Positions 39,001 through 50,480 of a stretch of DNA of 64,000 nucleotides are shown here, one piece after another. The DNA is from Gymnopilus junonius. Lineage: Eukaryota; Basidiomycota; Agaricomycetes; Agaricales; Galerinaceae. Location: NCBI GenBank assembly GCA_015501075.1, contig JADNYJ010000073.1, positions 122,467 through 186,466 of the forward strand. The letters run 5' to 3'. Numbering within the stretch: position 1 is the first letter of the stretch; each line of letters starts with the position of its first letter. The notes beneath the pieces were generated by a model, which did no database searches, had not been told where the DNA came from, and saw only the letters and a program-made list of their open reading frames with translations. The position numbers and the translations under genes are program-made.

Positions 39001-40573
39001 GTAGCTTTGAGCCGCATCCTCGCCCAAGACAAGAAGTGGTTCGATAAACCACAACATGGACCTGCAAGGCTTGTGCAGATACTCGTCAAGGATGGAGATG
39101 ATTCTAGAGACTTGATCGCTGTCGTTTGGGGCCAGTTTTGCGTGGTCATTGCCATGCTCGGTGTTGGCTTGGTTTGGGCTTTCATCAGCAGCTGGCAACT
39201 GACTTTGGCTGGGCTGGCTATCGGTCCCGTTTTCGCGATTACCATGTCTGTCCAGAGCGGGCTCGTCGCGCGCTGCGAGTCCAGGAACAAGTTGGCAAGA
39301 GAAGAGGTGGCCAAGGGGTATTATGATGTAAGCAGCTTCTTTGCTCGTTGACGTCCCTAACACTTACCATCGTCTATTTGCAGACCATCATCAATATCCG
39401 CGGCATCAGGTCCATGGCTCTCGACAATGCATTCAAGGCTGAATTCGACTCATCTGTGGACGAATCTCTCACTACCGGTGTTCGTGGAGCGTTTGTCGAG
39501 GGTTGTACTTATGGCGTCGCCAACGGCCTTATTTACCTGGCTGAAGCGCTTCTCTTCTATGTCGGAGCCATTCTTATCGCCAAGCAGATATATACCTACC
39601 TTCAAATGATTGAAGCTCTGAACTTGATTGTATTCACTGTCACAATTGGGTCGCAGCTCATGGCTTTCAGTAAGCCAGTTCAATTCAGTTCATTGCGGCT
39701 CCCATTGACATTACTCTCTTTTCCTTAGCTCAAAAAATTGCGAAAGCAGTGCAAGCTTCGAGTGACTTCGACAAGCTGGTGAAGCTCGATACATTCACAG
39801 AGGAGTCTCGCGGCACTCTTCGCCCCAAGATTGACGGGACCATCGAATTCAACAACGTCGGCTTCACCTATCCTGAACGACCTGAAGCTCCTGTCCTCAA
39901 AGACATCAACCTCACGATCTCCCCAGGCGAGTGCATCGCCATTGTCGGTGCCTCAGGTGGTGGCAAGTCTACAGTGCTCTCACTCCTCCAACGCCTCTAT
40001 GAACCCACAACTGGCTCCGTCACCATTGGCGGCATTGCCGTCAGCCTCATCGACGTCGCCCATTTACGCAACAATGTCTCCATCGTCAGCCAACAACCTC
40101 ATCTTTTTGACGCCAGTATCGCCGATAATATCCGATATGGCTTTCGTTCAATATCTGATATCGACATCCGTTATGCAGCTAAAGCTGCCAATGTCCATGA
40201 TTTCATTATGTCCCTCCCGCAAGGGTACGACACCCATGTCGGAGAAAACGCCTCCCTTCTTTCAGGTGGCCAAGCCCAAAGAATACAGATCGCTCGTTCC
40301 CTTGTTCGTCCGTCGAGAATTCTCCTCCTTGATGAATGTACCTCCTCTTTGGACAGAGAAAACCAAGTGGCTGTCTTGGATGCTATTCGCGGTGCTAAGA
40401 AGGGGAGGACGACCATCATGGTCACCCATAACCTCGAAGCCATGCTTCTTTGCGACCGGATCCTTGTCGTCCAGGACGGCCAAATAGTCGAGGAAGGTTC
40501 CTACGATGCGCTTGTGGAGCAAAAAGGCGTATTTGCAACCCTTGCCCGAGGCGGCGAATGGGTTAGCTGGTAA
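36032..40573 (+). CDS. STE6: Ste6-like full-size ABC transporter (pheromone/multidrug exporter)
   Basis: Full ABCB transporter, TMD-NBD-TMD-NBD, probably in the plasma membrane. In basidiomycetes this branch includes the Ste6 exporter of farnesylated mating pheromones. Five exons (36032-36579, 36632-37797, 37850-39327, 39384-39669, 39729-40573) give 4323 nt in frame, 1440 residues. NBD1 has Walker A GSSGSGKST, signature LSGGQKQRLS and Walker B VLILDEATSALDAT rebuilt across the 52-nt intron at 37798-37849. NBD2 has GASGGGKST, LSGGQAQRIQIARSL and ILLLDECTSSLD. The H-loops are TIVITHDLS and TIMVTHNLE. NBD1's Q-loop region is VGQQG, and NBD2's is VSQQP. A long Ser/Pro-rich linker (38150-38720) joins the halves. 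No pheromone precursor or receptor gene was seen nearby, so multidrug export remains possible. Confidence 0.85.
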
Positions 40574-40952
40574 AGGCTTTTCGTTTGTTGTATCCTTGCC
40601 AGCATGATTTTATCTTTTTATCACATTTGTTCTTTCCTTCATTCCTTCTACACACGATAGATGTGCTTTCACAGCTCTGTACAGTCATTTTATTCGACGA
40701 CTCAACTGTTATACTAGTACTACACATTCCTTTGGCATTCATGTATAATAACAATACCACACGATGTACAATAAATTTTCAACAATTCTCATAACGACTT
40801 GTAACTGAAGAAACCGGTCCTCCTCAATAATAGATCCTGTCTTTTCCATTCTTCAATAGATATCGCAGTTCTTCTACATGGAAATTCATTATGTTACATA
40901 GGTTTTACACGAATCGTTGCACCAGGGGACAAGAGCATTTCTCTGCTCCTAG
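40574..40952. other. intergenic
   Basis: 3' flanks of the convergent ABC transporter gene and family-copy A. AT-rich, no gene. Confidence 0.5.
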
Positions 40953-41962
40953 TTATTGGTGCTCGCATTGATCATTTCTAGGTTGGCCACCCTGGTATCC
41001 TGGTTGCTGAGGAAGTCGGAAATCGAAACCAGCGGTCGGAGTAAAATTGAACGGATTTTGTTGGTTGATCCCTCCACCTGACCCCGCATTGCTGGTTCTA
41101 GGGCTATAACTAGCACGAAGTTTAATAGGTTCTGCCCTCATCTCAAGTAGGCGCGTAAATGAGGCCGAATCGCCTATTGTGCTCCACACCTTCTTCCCGT
41201 CGAACTCGATCTCGGAAGTTATTTTCACAGAGCTGCGGTACTGATCAGATTTCAAATTGAAATGCTTGGTTATCATGTCTAAGCATTCCTTCAAAAGAAA
41301 TTATCATATCTTTGAAGCGAACTCGAAATGAATTTCTTACCTCATAAGAATTTGTTGTTATCGTGATAGTTGTCTCTTTGCCTCCTACTGTGCACATAAC
41401 GTAAAGTAGTTTCTTGCCTGGGAGACTGGTGGAAGGTCCTTTATTTGTTGGGATATAGGACTTTGTCTTGTTGGGAATAGTCTGGCAAGGTGGAAGTAGT
41501 GTTTCAAGGATCAGCAAAGGAAACATGCACATGGGGACCTGGCTTACACTTGGAGTATAGGGCACCTCGACGAGATTTTCTACCATAAACACCCCTACCT
41601 CATCGCCTGGATACACGACCTCCACCCAATCTGACTCATCGCCTGAAATTTGAGCCCATTGCGTTTCTCCATTTTGAGTCTTGACTGCAAGGCCGATGGC
41701 AACCTGCTTTGTGTTCGGCGGGAGGAGGGACTTGAAAACGAGCAAGGCGGCATTCATTGCTGCCTGACGAGACTCCGGGAATGGGATTACCGCACGAGGA
41801 TATACTCCTCTCGTCCAGTCTGGATGCATAGTGTTAATATCAGTTTACCTCTCCTAAAGGGATGCGTCATCACAAGGTGGACTCGAAATTAAAAAGTCAG
41901 GATTACAGACCAGACCTTGAAGGAAGAGCAGATCCCCCTGTATCGCTGCCGTCCTGGTTCAT
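40953..41962 (-). pseudogene. novel small protein family, copy A (frameshifted or re-started)
   Basis: Unrecognised family with four copies in this window. Exon 1 starts at 41962 (MNQDGSDTGGSALPS, as in copy C) and splices to RRGKLILTLCIQTG. There copy A lacks one A relative to copy C, shifting frame near 41826. An ATG at about 41829 in the second frame (MHPDWTRGVYPRAVIPFP) restores the rest: ESRQAAMNAALLVFKSLL, an Asp/Trp segment ESDWVEVVYPGDEVGVFM, and a C-terminal exon with GKKVWSTIGDS and RLLEMRAEPIKL before a Gly/Gln/Pro-rich tail. Layout is strand-strand-helix-strand-strand followed by a W..V.PGDEVGVFM strand, reminiscent of ubiquitin-like folds (inference). Translation could begin at the internal ATG, so loss of function is not certain. 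Confidence 0.6.
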
Positions 41963-42709
41963 GTGTGCCGAAGTTTACACTATATTTCGAAAGGATGAGA
42001 TTCAACGTCAAACCCTTGCTGTTCTCCAAGTTTCAATTGGCCTTACATGTCAAAGGCTATACGCCCACGCTCCTGTCCAAGCCTGACAACAGTATCAATG
42101 TCAACAATTTAGACAAGGGTGGGATACAAATATTCATCCTTCAAAACTGAAGTTGGGGCTCAAGTTTCAAGGGTTTCTAGAATAACTTAAGTACCAGAGG
42201 ATGAACACCGTCAGTATTATACGAGTAGAGCTGGACGTATAAAATAATCAATCTTACATTGCGTATGTATGTAGCAGGAAATAGCAGAAAATTTAAGTGC
42301 ACCTTTCTTATCGGGCTTTGAGTGGGGTCCAACGTGGGAGCTTGGGTATGAGGATTTACCTGGACTCAGTCAAGACTGAATACTGAGTCCCTGTATATGA
42401 AGGTCAGTTGACTCGTTTTCAATTTGGAAAACGGTTCAACAAAACTCTCGCCACTCTCGAGTGTCTTTCCCTTTCCCCTTGCTTAAGTTAACTATAGACC
42501 ATATTTCAAATACGGCCCAGGACTGCGCCTACGGCGATACGTTGCCTCTAAGATGCGGTCATAATTGTATCAATCCGTTTGGAATTTGAGTGTTGAAAGA
42601 CAGAAACCAAGTCCGATCTCTGCCTCTTTGTCACTTTATTGATTTGGTATCCTAAAGTTCGCAATGTACCTGATGTGACCTCAGTCAGCGACTTTAATAC
42701 CATTTCTTT
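41963..42709. other. intergenic
   Basis: Upstream flank of copy A and 3' region of copy B. No further gene supported. Confidence 0.4.
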
Positions 42710-43585
42710 CCGCTGCGCAGGGCTGCGCGTAGGTAAATATGGTGATCTCCGTGCTCGACAAGCCATATAGGGCCAGCCAATTTGGTATACGAACCCACAC
42801 TTTTTGTCCAGCGATGAGTCTTTCAACATCCAATCGGTTGGTAAGGCTATCGTTATCAGTTGGGTCAAAAAATGCTCGGACATCGTCCTATGTAAAATGA
42901 GATGTAATACACATAAGCTTCAGGTATTGAACAGAGTGAAATCGCGTACCTCCAAGGTTGAGAGACTGAACGCCCACATTACCGTCAAATCAGGATTGGC
43001 ATTCCAATCCTTTACGGTAACAACTTTGGTTTTTCCAAGGCAAGGCTTGGCCAGAATTACACCTCATTTATACAACAAAATATATAAAGGAAGAAAAAGG
43101 GGAAAAACCTGGGCGAGATGCCTAGAGGTGGTGGGCGCAGGCGCATATGGGAATTCGTGCACTTTCGAGCCTTTCAAGAATACCCCGGCTTCACTGCCTG
43201 GAAGCATAATATAGTCCCAGTCAAATATATTAACCCATCGTATGCCTCCGTCTATCATCTTTTCAGGTGCCCCGAGTTCAATTATTTGGTCTGGGGAGAG
43301 GTAGTCCTTGAAAGCGAGACGCGCGACGCTCATGATCTATATGTATGTAAGTCGACTGTCTGATAATGGTAGCATAACTGGTACCAGGAAGCTCACCTTA
43401 TTACTGTCTGGCATTGAGACGATAGCGCGAGGTTAATCAGTGCCTGGACTGAGGCAGAGTGTTAAGGTAATCTTTGACCCATTCGGAACAGGACTCGGAT
43501 TCGTTGGTGGCTGACGAGTACTTGGAACGCCGATGGTCGCTAACAAAGAGTCGCTGCCATCAATATTGTCTTGTATCGGTGCCAT
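42710..43585 (-). pseudogene. novel small protein family, copy B (in-frame stop)
   Basis: The ATG at 43585 gives an N-terminus with GVPSTRQPPTNPSPVPNGSK and ITLTLCLSPGTD, directly parallel to copy D. The codon matching the conserved Tyr of the YPRAVV motif is TAA (43432-43434), giving GTD*PRAIVSMPDSNK. After an intron the homology continues intact: ARLAFKDYLSPDQIIELGA, GGIRWVNIFDWDY, GSEAGVFLKGSKVHEFPYAP. The C-terminal exon has RLIAGQKVWVRIPNW and LSSTEITIFTY, ending about 42710. One nonsense change at a conserved position in an otherwise readable gene indicates recent inactivation. Confidence 0.65.
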
Positions 43586-45020
43586 ACTTAAATCGTTTTG
43601 TTTTATGCTCGTGGAATCCTTGGAAGCTGGTTTGACCAGTGAGGGAACGAAGCTGAAAGCAGCTGAGCCAAAAATAGCTCAACGGCCAAGCCTTTTGCCA
43701 CCAAAAAGTTCACGTGAAGTGTAATTACATAATCAAATATTTTCTGCGTGTCCTTTTAACTTCATTAATCATCCCGGACAACAGCAATCCTCCGCTCCCA
43801 TCTCCACCCCTTCCCCAATCAGTGCATAGCATTTAGCACTGCAGGTGGGATGCGGAAATCCGAGCATGATGAATCTTATGAGGATGGAGGGTGTTCATGT
43901 ACTCGATGCACTTGGTGGGGGCGAGTAGTGCAGTGAGAGGAAGAAATAAGGTAATGTTCATTGTTCCCCTAATGCCGACTGTTAGCGCTAATTCCTCGCA
44001 TTCTTTTCTCCAAAGCGGAAGGCAAAAGGGGGGCGCCAACCAGGAAGTACGTCACTCTGTTCAAATGTAGCTTTTCTAAGCAATATCTTGCCCCGAGTCC
44101 TTTGTCCAACTGGATCTGAAAAAGGTCCGATGAGCGGTCCGAATGAAGTAGTGTTCAGACTTTCGGAGCATTGATTCATCAGCACTCATTTGGGAGTTAT
44201 GAAAGTCAACTACTCCCCCGTAACGACAGATCTAAATCACGCTCGTTGCTCAAGTTAATGGATGGCAGTTACTTTAACAAGGTGATTAACGTCCTCCGTG
44301 AGATTGGCTTTCACGCATGCCACTAGGCGGTCGGTTTGGTCTAGCTTAAGAGAACTTAGGAAATTAATCGCATGCGTGTTTCAGAAAGGTGACAGGGTCA
44401 AGCTCCCAAATGTATTCTGATTTGGAGCAGTGCCTATTGGCAACATACACTTTGAAAGCGTGTTGGGGAGAGACTCGCGCTAGAGGTGTGGTGAGGATTG
44501 CAAGTTTGGAGTGCACCCCAGAAGTGTTGTAGCCTCATTGAAAAGCGGTGCAATATTGGTGATCATGATCACATCGATAACAAGGTCCAAGACCAAGCAA
44601 AGATCGCTGGTGTATGGACGTGCCAGCCTCATGCCTGTCAAGCTTCTATCGGCCATGATACAAGGATCCTTCAGCGTTTATTGCTTTCCCCGCATTCTAG
44701 AACATTGATCATTCACCGCTACCTCCTCTAAATTTCTTTCTTACTTCTGTTGCACCAGCCCTTTGTCCTTCTAGTAGTACTCTAAGCTCTGCAATTGTGA
44801 GTAATTGATATTGGATAGTACAAGGAAGGAAGTTTGATCGACACGATTCTTAGGAGGATGGCTCTTAGAAGAAGAGGACTCCATGGCCAAGTCAAGGTTG
44901 AATCAAAATGTTATAAACCGCTTTGAGGCTCTAACTGGGTTTTAACAAGAAACTCGCCCCAGGAAATTACATCTCAGGACATCCCAGTCATACAAAGAGT
45001 GGACAACCTCCCTTGAGCGG
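43586..45020. other. gene-free interval upstream of the GTPase block
   Basis: About 1.4 kb with no supportable gene. Short reading frames near 43833-44039 and 44498-44731 match nothing. The divergent 5' flanks of copy B and GTPase gene a lie here. Confidence 0.4.
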
Positions 45021-45136
45021 AGTGAAAGCAAAACAGATTCAGCTAAATGATTTATCTCCGATGACTTTATTATCGCGTGCGTTCGTTATTCATTTCGAAG
45101 TTTAGTTTGCTGCAGCCCAATACGTTCAACAGCGTT

Positions 45137-46110
45137 ATGGGTCCTACTGGGTCGGGCAAGAGCACAGTGAGTCCGCGTCGCAAATATTCATTTTGAATTT
45201 AGTAATTCTCGTCCTAGTTCATAAATTTAGCCACGGGAATTGAGACGGATATCGGACATGGTTTGCAGTCGCGCACTAGCGGGATGAACATCTATAAACT
45301 TGAATTTCCTGGACTCAGCAGCTTCAATTTAGTCTTCATTGATACGCCTGGCTTTGACGATACGCACCTGCCAGATATTGAAATCCTCAGACTGATCTCT
45401 GATTGGCTTTCAAAGACGTAAGTTTCCTTTGCCTATACAGGTCGAAGATGCGTAATCCAACGCTTTCAATTAGTTTCAAAAACAGAGTTCTATTGAGCGG
45501 GCTCCTTTACCTGCACCGGATATCCGACAATCGCATGGCCGGGACTCCTCTAAAGAATTTGCGCATGTTCGAGAAACTCTGCGGCGAAAAGATGCTTCAT
45601 AACGTCATTCTAACTACGACCATGTGGGAGGAAGTAGACGAAAAGACAGGGAGGATACGAGAAAATGAACTCAAAAGCAATTTTTGGCATGGGATGATAC
45701 ACAACGGGTCTACTACATGTCGATTGGAGAAGCAAACCCAGGCAGCCGCATTTAAGGTCCTAGAGCCTCTTCTTGACCGCGCAGTAGAGCGCAATTCTCT
45801 CCTTATCCAGGACGAGTTGGTCAAGATGCACATGACACTTCCCGAGACAGCCGCTGGCCAGACTCTTTCATCGGAACTGAAATTGGTTCTGAAGAAGCAA
45901 CACGACATACTACGAAAGATACGACATGAAATGCAAAATGACCATCACGGTGATCAGACGGTGGAGAATCTGAAGCGGGACTACGACGAAGTGAAGGCGA
46001 AGTTGGACTTAATTCGCAGGGGAATGCAAGAGTTAAAAATTCCGATTGGAAAACGGTTGTTGAGGACTCTAGCTTCCGCATTCAATTTCAGTCGGCCGCT
46101 TGTGAAGTAA
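45137..46110 (+). CDS. AIG1/GIMAP-like GTPase a
   Basis: P-loop GTPase of the fungal AIG1/GIMAP-like group. Exons 45137-45166, 45218-45417 and 45474-46110 give 288 residues in frame. G1 is MGPTGSGKST and G3 is FIDTPGFDDT. The G4 position reads LTTTMWEE rather than NKxD. YLHRISDNRMAG precedes it. The C-terminal half is a charged alpha-helical coiled coil (LVLKKQHDILRKIRHEMQ and following). The start used is the Met inside the P-loop. An upstream exon ending at 45076 (ISDDFIIA) would splice perfectly to the 34-nt P-loop exon but has TGA three codons before it. The true product may therefore be shortened at the N-terminus or the gene may be recently inactivated. Function unknown. Confidence 0.7.
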
Positions 46111-46340
46111 AGGCAGTTGAATATCTCTTACTTGTTTTGCCCTTACGATTATCATGGGATTTGATGGATAGCAATGGAAAGGATTTCGATTTTACGAGTG
46201 CATACCGAAGGACGAGCACGCCTTGAGCATGTCTGCATTCACTTGTCAGGGACCCGTTTCCTCAAGGGCCTGCCATTGAGCACGAGGCCCATCAAATATC
46301 AATAGAACTTGGAGTAGTGCTAAAGCCTTCTGTGAACCTC

Positions 46341-47392
46341 ATGGCTGCATTGCGTGGGGCCTTGGACGGCGAATCTAGACTGACTGGCCGCACCCTTCAG
46401 GTTATAAGGCTGCCATGAACGTTTCTTTTATTTCTTCTTGACAGTCAGACACACAGCATAATCGCAATGTTGAAAAGCAAAAACGAGAAGAAACAGACGC
46501 CTTCATTCTGTAGGATGGCTTCATCCCATAAAATTGAACATCAGCTGATTGAGGTTTAGATTTCTTGGTCCAACCGGGTCTGGGAAAAGCCATGTATGTT
46601 ATCCCTTTTCTTATATAAATTATCCTTCTTACTTCGCATCAAGATGATAGATCTTCTGTCGAGTGAAAAGGAGAAACGAGCATCTTCAGGTCTACAATCG
46701 TACACGCGTCAAGTTAGTACCGTCCGAGTCGCCGTACCAAAGGAGAATGCCAACGAAGTTGTCCAAGAAGTTGTATTAGTGGATACGCCAGGTTTCGACG
46801 ACACCTATAACACTGACATGGAGACTCTTGAGGTCATTAGCAAGTGGCTACGCAAAAGGTACGGTGTATAGTTGCCTGAGGAATTTACGTTTAAACTGAC
46901 CTCAGCAGCAGTAATAAATCCGGTTCCAAGCTCAGTGGAATCGTATACTTGCAAAGGATCACCGACAACCGACTTTCCGAGGCTGTTCACCGAAATCTTC
47001 ATATTTTCAGCGAGCTATGTGGACCAGATGCTTTCAAACATATTGTGCTCGTCACTACGATGTGGGACGAAATCCAGTCAACAGAAGAAGGTGCGGCGCG
47101 AGAGGCGGTGTTCAAGAGGACATTATGGGCCGACATGATTCAAAAGGGGGCATCAGTCACTCGGTTCCTCGGCACCAGCAATGATGCCTGGCAAGTAATC
47201 GAGAAAGTCTTGAAAGCGTCCCAGCAGGAGCAGGTCGTCCTTCACCTCCAACGCGAACTCGTCGACGGCAAAAAAAGACTGAGGGAGACCAAAGCTGCTC
47301 AGGCCATATACACTCCCCTGTCATTCATCCTCGCCCCCACGCGGGAAGAGATGCCGAACAATCTAACGAGCTCAAATCTGTTGAGGAACTAA
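46341..47392 (+). CDS. AIG1/GIMAP-like GTPase b (C-terminus frameshifted)
   Basis: Proposed exons 46341-46400, 46445-46509, 46560-46593, 46644-46858 and 46912-47392 keep frame and give 284 residues. G1 is FLGPTGSGKSH on a 34-nt exon. G3 is LVDTPGFDDT. G4 position is LVTTMWDE, preceded by YLQRITDNRLSE. The first two exons are tentative. Relative to gene c the helical region has lost about 20 nt near 47330-47345, moving translation into a frame that stops at 47392. The original frame continues as KSVEELKQDFEDNKRQAMAL with a further exon ending at 47715-47717 (MPNKSFQS). It tandemly follows gene a on the same strand. Either a truncated protein or a decaying copy. Confidence 0.6.
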
Positions 47393-47774
47393 AGCAGGAC
47401 TTCGAAGATAATAAACGTCAAGCCATGGCTTTGCTGGAAAGCTTGAAGTCGTCAAGCGGCATTCACTCAAGCATTCGCCACAAATTTGTTTTCATTATCC
47501 ATAACTTGCATTTCAAGCTGCCAAATGTTCTCTTTCTGAACAAGGTGACTCTACTTATTCTCCATTCAGGGAACGTCCTGCTTACCCACAATCGCTTTTA
47601 TTGAAGTCTAGCAATAATTCGGCCCCGGGCGAAGTCCCTGATAAAGCAGAGGTCGCAAAGACTCGGAACTCGGATGCGGAGAACAAGGAAATGCCGAACA
47701 AATCCTTTCAGTCCTGACGGTTCGAAGAGATGCGCGTAATCCGACTCATTAATCAGTAAAACAAGTAATATCTT

Positions 47775-49060
47775 TCATGGTGTAACCGTCAATCGATACA
47801 AGTCAAGAATTGTCTTAGGAATGGGCACCCGGCAAATCACGCCAACTAAGTGGGTCATATAATATTCAAGGGACGCTATGCTCGAAATATTCATTAGACA
47901 GAGAAACAAACAAACAAACGGCGCTCTCACCGCAGTGGACCCCTTGGCAAAAAAAAGGAAGATTTTGCGACCTATCGATATTTGCATGTTCTTTATCTCC
48001 CCCACAAGTTGTTCCATCTCGTTTTGAACGAGATCAAATTTCTCGTTAATTTGAGCAGCTTGCTGAGGATCGTTCTGCGTCTTGGCATGCCGGGCCAAGT
48101 CGCGGAGAATTCCACGCTGTTTACAAAGTAGGAGCTGTAGGTCGCGATAAAGGGCTTGACCGGCCTTTGTTTCTTTGAGAGTTCGTTCAAGGTCTACTAT
48201 TTCTTCTTGAAGGAGCAGTGTTACGCCTTCTTTACGATCCACAATCAGCCTATCAATAATACCACGAGCAGATTCCAGTGTGTTTTCGAACCGATCTACA
48301 GAGGCTTGACTCGCTATCAAGTCCGCCCAAAAGTTTTTCTTGAGGTCAGCCTCCCGAGACTCGCCAATCTCTTTCGTTTTAAGTTTGTCCCACATCGTTG
48401 TAACAAGGACGACGCCCCTAGCAGCCTTATTTCCGCAAAGGTCGCCAAACATTTTCAGATTGCGGTAGGGAGATCCAGCCATGCGATTGTCGGTGATGCG
48501 ATGAAGGTAAAGTATGCCAGCAAGATGGACACCTATTTTATAACTGAAAGAAATTGATCTTGACTAAACGTAACTAGAATGTCACAGATGATCACTTACG
48601 ACTCCACCAGCCAATCTGCAATAATCTGAAGGACCTCTAAGTCACTCTTAGCAGTGTCGTCAAACCCTGGAGTGTCGAGCAAGACAATGCGATCTTTATG
48701 AACTGGATGGTTTGTTATCCTGATGGCATTTGCTTCCTGCGTATGGCCTTCCAATCCAGATCCTGCTCTGCATTCTCGTTGTCCTGTTAAAATGTCTATA
48801 ATCTTTTGCCACATTAAATAAACAATGATGGCTCTGCAGAAAAACTGAAACATACCCTGCTTTTTCCGCTCCCAGTTGACCCCATAATTCTGGATGAAGA
48901 GTAATTGAGAGGATATTGTTGAGTGAGGAAAGTCGTACGCAATAACCATATCATTTTGCCTGAGCTCCTCCGATCCATTGACAGGTATGTGCAAGTAGGC
49001 ATTGGCTACGCGGTGACTCCCTGACTGAGGTCCCTGAACGACTTCCTTTGTGATATTCAT
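47775..49060 (-). CDS. AIG1/GIMAP-like GTPase c with C-terminal membrane anchor
   Basis: Exons 49060-48939, 48889-48856 (34-nt P-loop exon), 48802-48600 and 48543-47775 total 1128 nt in frame, 375 residues. G1 is AIMGSTGSGKSR, G3 is LLDTPGFDDTAK and G4 position is LVTTMWDK, preceded by YLHRITDNRMAG. A long amphipathic helical region follows (RTLKETKAGQALYRDLQLLL, QNEMEQLVGEIKN). The C-terminus is hydrophobic (APFVCLFLCLMNISSIA, then THLVGVICRVPIPKTILDL), compatible with a tail anchor as in some animal GIMAPs. An alternative GTGAGA donor within that segment would shorten the end. It converges tail to tail with gene b. Confidence 0.78.
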
Positions 49061-49144
49061 GGTTTTGTTGGGCGTATATTCTGTGAACTGGAGTATGAAT
49101 GGGAATGAAAACCGAGCACAGAAAGTTTAGCCCTCGACTTACAC

Positions 49145-49398
49145 GCGTACAACGCACGCTCGAGTGATCGACAGCCTATCCAAACTTGAAAAACCATGCT
49201 GCAGGAGATTTCAGGCGATCCTGCGGATTGATTTCGGTAAATAATGTGGTACCATAGGAGCGCATTTAGAATAATAATCACCCAAAAAACTGAGCCGGAA
49301 ACGAGGCTAGCGATCGAAGCTTCCTTCAGTGGCACGTTGTCGGCTCGTGTCCACCCTGAGGCTTTGAATTTTGCTAGAAGGCCGTCAGCTGAAGCCAT
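49145..49398 (-). CDS. short ORF with one transmembrane segment upstream of GTPase c
   Basis: The ATG at 49398 begins MASADGLLAKFKASGWTRAD, then a strongly hydrophobic stretch LVSGSVFWVIIILNALLWYH. It runs to a GTAAGT donor near 49145. It could be a 5' exon of GTPase c, but joining it to the next exon at the visible acceptor creates TAA. It may instead be a separate small membrane protein or a relic. No family recognised. Confidence 0.35.
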
Positions 49399-49476
49399 TT
49401 GACTCTAAAGATTCACCCACTAAAGATAAGTCATGGAGAGTAGCAAGCACATAAAAAGCGAGTTGAGAGCCATGAT

Positions 49477-50040
49477 TACTGCTGGGTTTTATACCTGGAT
49501 GTTTAAAACAGGGTGGTTTTTCACACTGTTTTTAACATGTTTTCAATGTTTTAAACATCGAGGGGTCCAAAACCTTCTGTGTTTTACTGTGTTAAATGAC
49601 ATCAAATTTTAGTTGATAATCAGTGAATTATAAGCATCGAGGGATGCGAATATCCTGTTTTACAAGTTTGAACTTCCAATTTCCATGAAGAACCCGCTTG
49701 CATGTGTAGAAATCAGTGAAATCGGCCCAAATTGGTGAGTACACCGCAATATCACAGAGGGTCACATCACGTGAAGATGTGTGCCTCAGCACCGAACTAC
49801 AATATATCACACTCACCAGGGTGATACTATTTTCAGATAATATAATAACAAGGTACTCGAAGAGAGAAAATTGCCCCTCAGCCAGCTTTTAGACAAATTT
49901 CTGCCCAGAAAATTAAAATTTAAAAAATATGATTATGTAAGAAAAACACTGTTTAAAACACAAGTAACGCAACACGGCCGGGAGGCCGGGAGAAAAAACA
50001 CGTTTAAAACAGTGGCCCGGAGGAAAAAAACCCAGCACTA
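49477..50040. mobile_element. 564-bp hAT-like MITE
   Basis: Terminal inverted repeats TACTGCTGGGTTTT (left) and TAGTGCTGGGTTTT (right, opposite strand) are followed inward by a shared TTTAAAACA-like word. Both sides are flanked by a perfect 8-bp duplication GCCATGAT (49469-49476 and 50041-50048). There is no transposase. Eight-base duplication with TAGTG-type ends fits the hAT superfamily. It lies between GTPase genes c and e-d. Confidence 0.85.
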
Positions 50041-50048
50041 GCCATGAT

Positions 50049-50480
50049 CTTCTGTTTAGAAGACGATTGCTGGCAATCACCTGGCTGCCTTGGTAGTAAG
50101 AGCTAAAATTAGACAGTCATGTGGCCTATCAGGCGCCAAGGCGCAGCAGGGCAAGGAACTTTTAGGCCTTTTAGGCCGGTGTCCGACCTGTATATGAAGA
50201 TGAATGTGTCGATAGACAGGTTATTACAGCTTGCTGCCTTCATAGACAGATCGGCTTCAGGTCTAAGGAACTTTGGGCAAGGTCGAAATTTCGATGATGA
50301 TAATAATGCGGAGAGACCGTCGCTGACCTTTTGAAAGAGTATATAAATATCTCATCTTTGACACATAGAGCGCAAAAAAATACTTGGAACGCCAATAATA
50401 TTCATAATTGATTTATAAGTACTGAGCATTAAAGTTATATTCAGTCCAAATCAAGTCCAAATTGAGAGATCCTTACAGAA
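50049..50480. other. intergenic
   Basis: 3' flank of the double-GTPase gene. A small direct repeat TTTTAGGCC occurs twice at about 50159-50176. No gene. Confidence 0.45.

Noticed and set aside
36032..40573. Mating-type locus around the Ste6-like exporter
   Set aside because: No pheromone precursor with a CaaX end and no Ste3-type receptor could be seen nearby.
46111..46559. Fusion of GTPases a and b into a second double-domain gene
   Set aside because: Unlike the e-d pair, the gap is 450 nt and gene b has its own plausible 5' exons.
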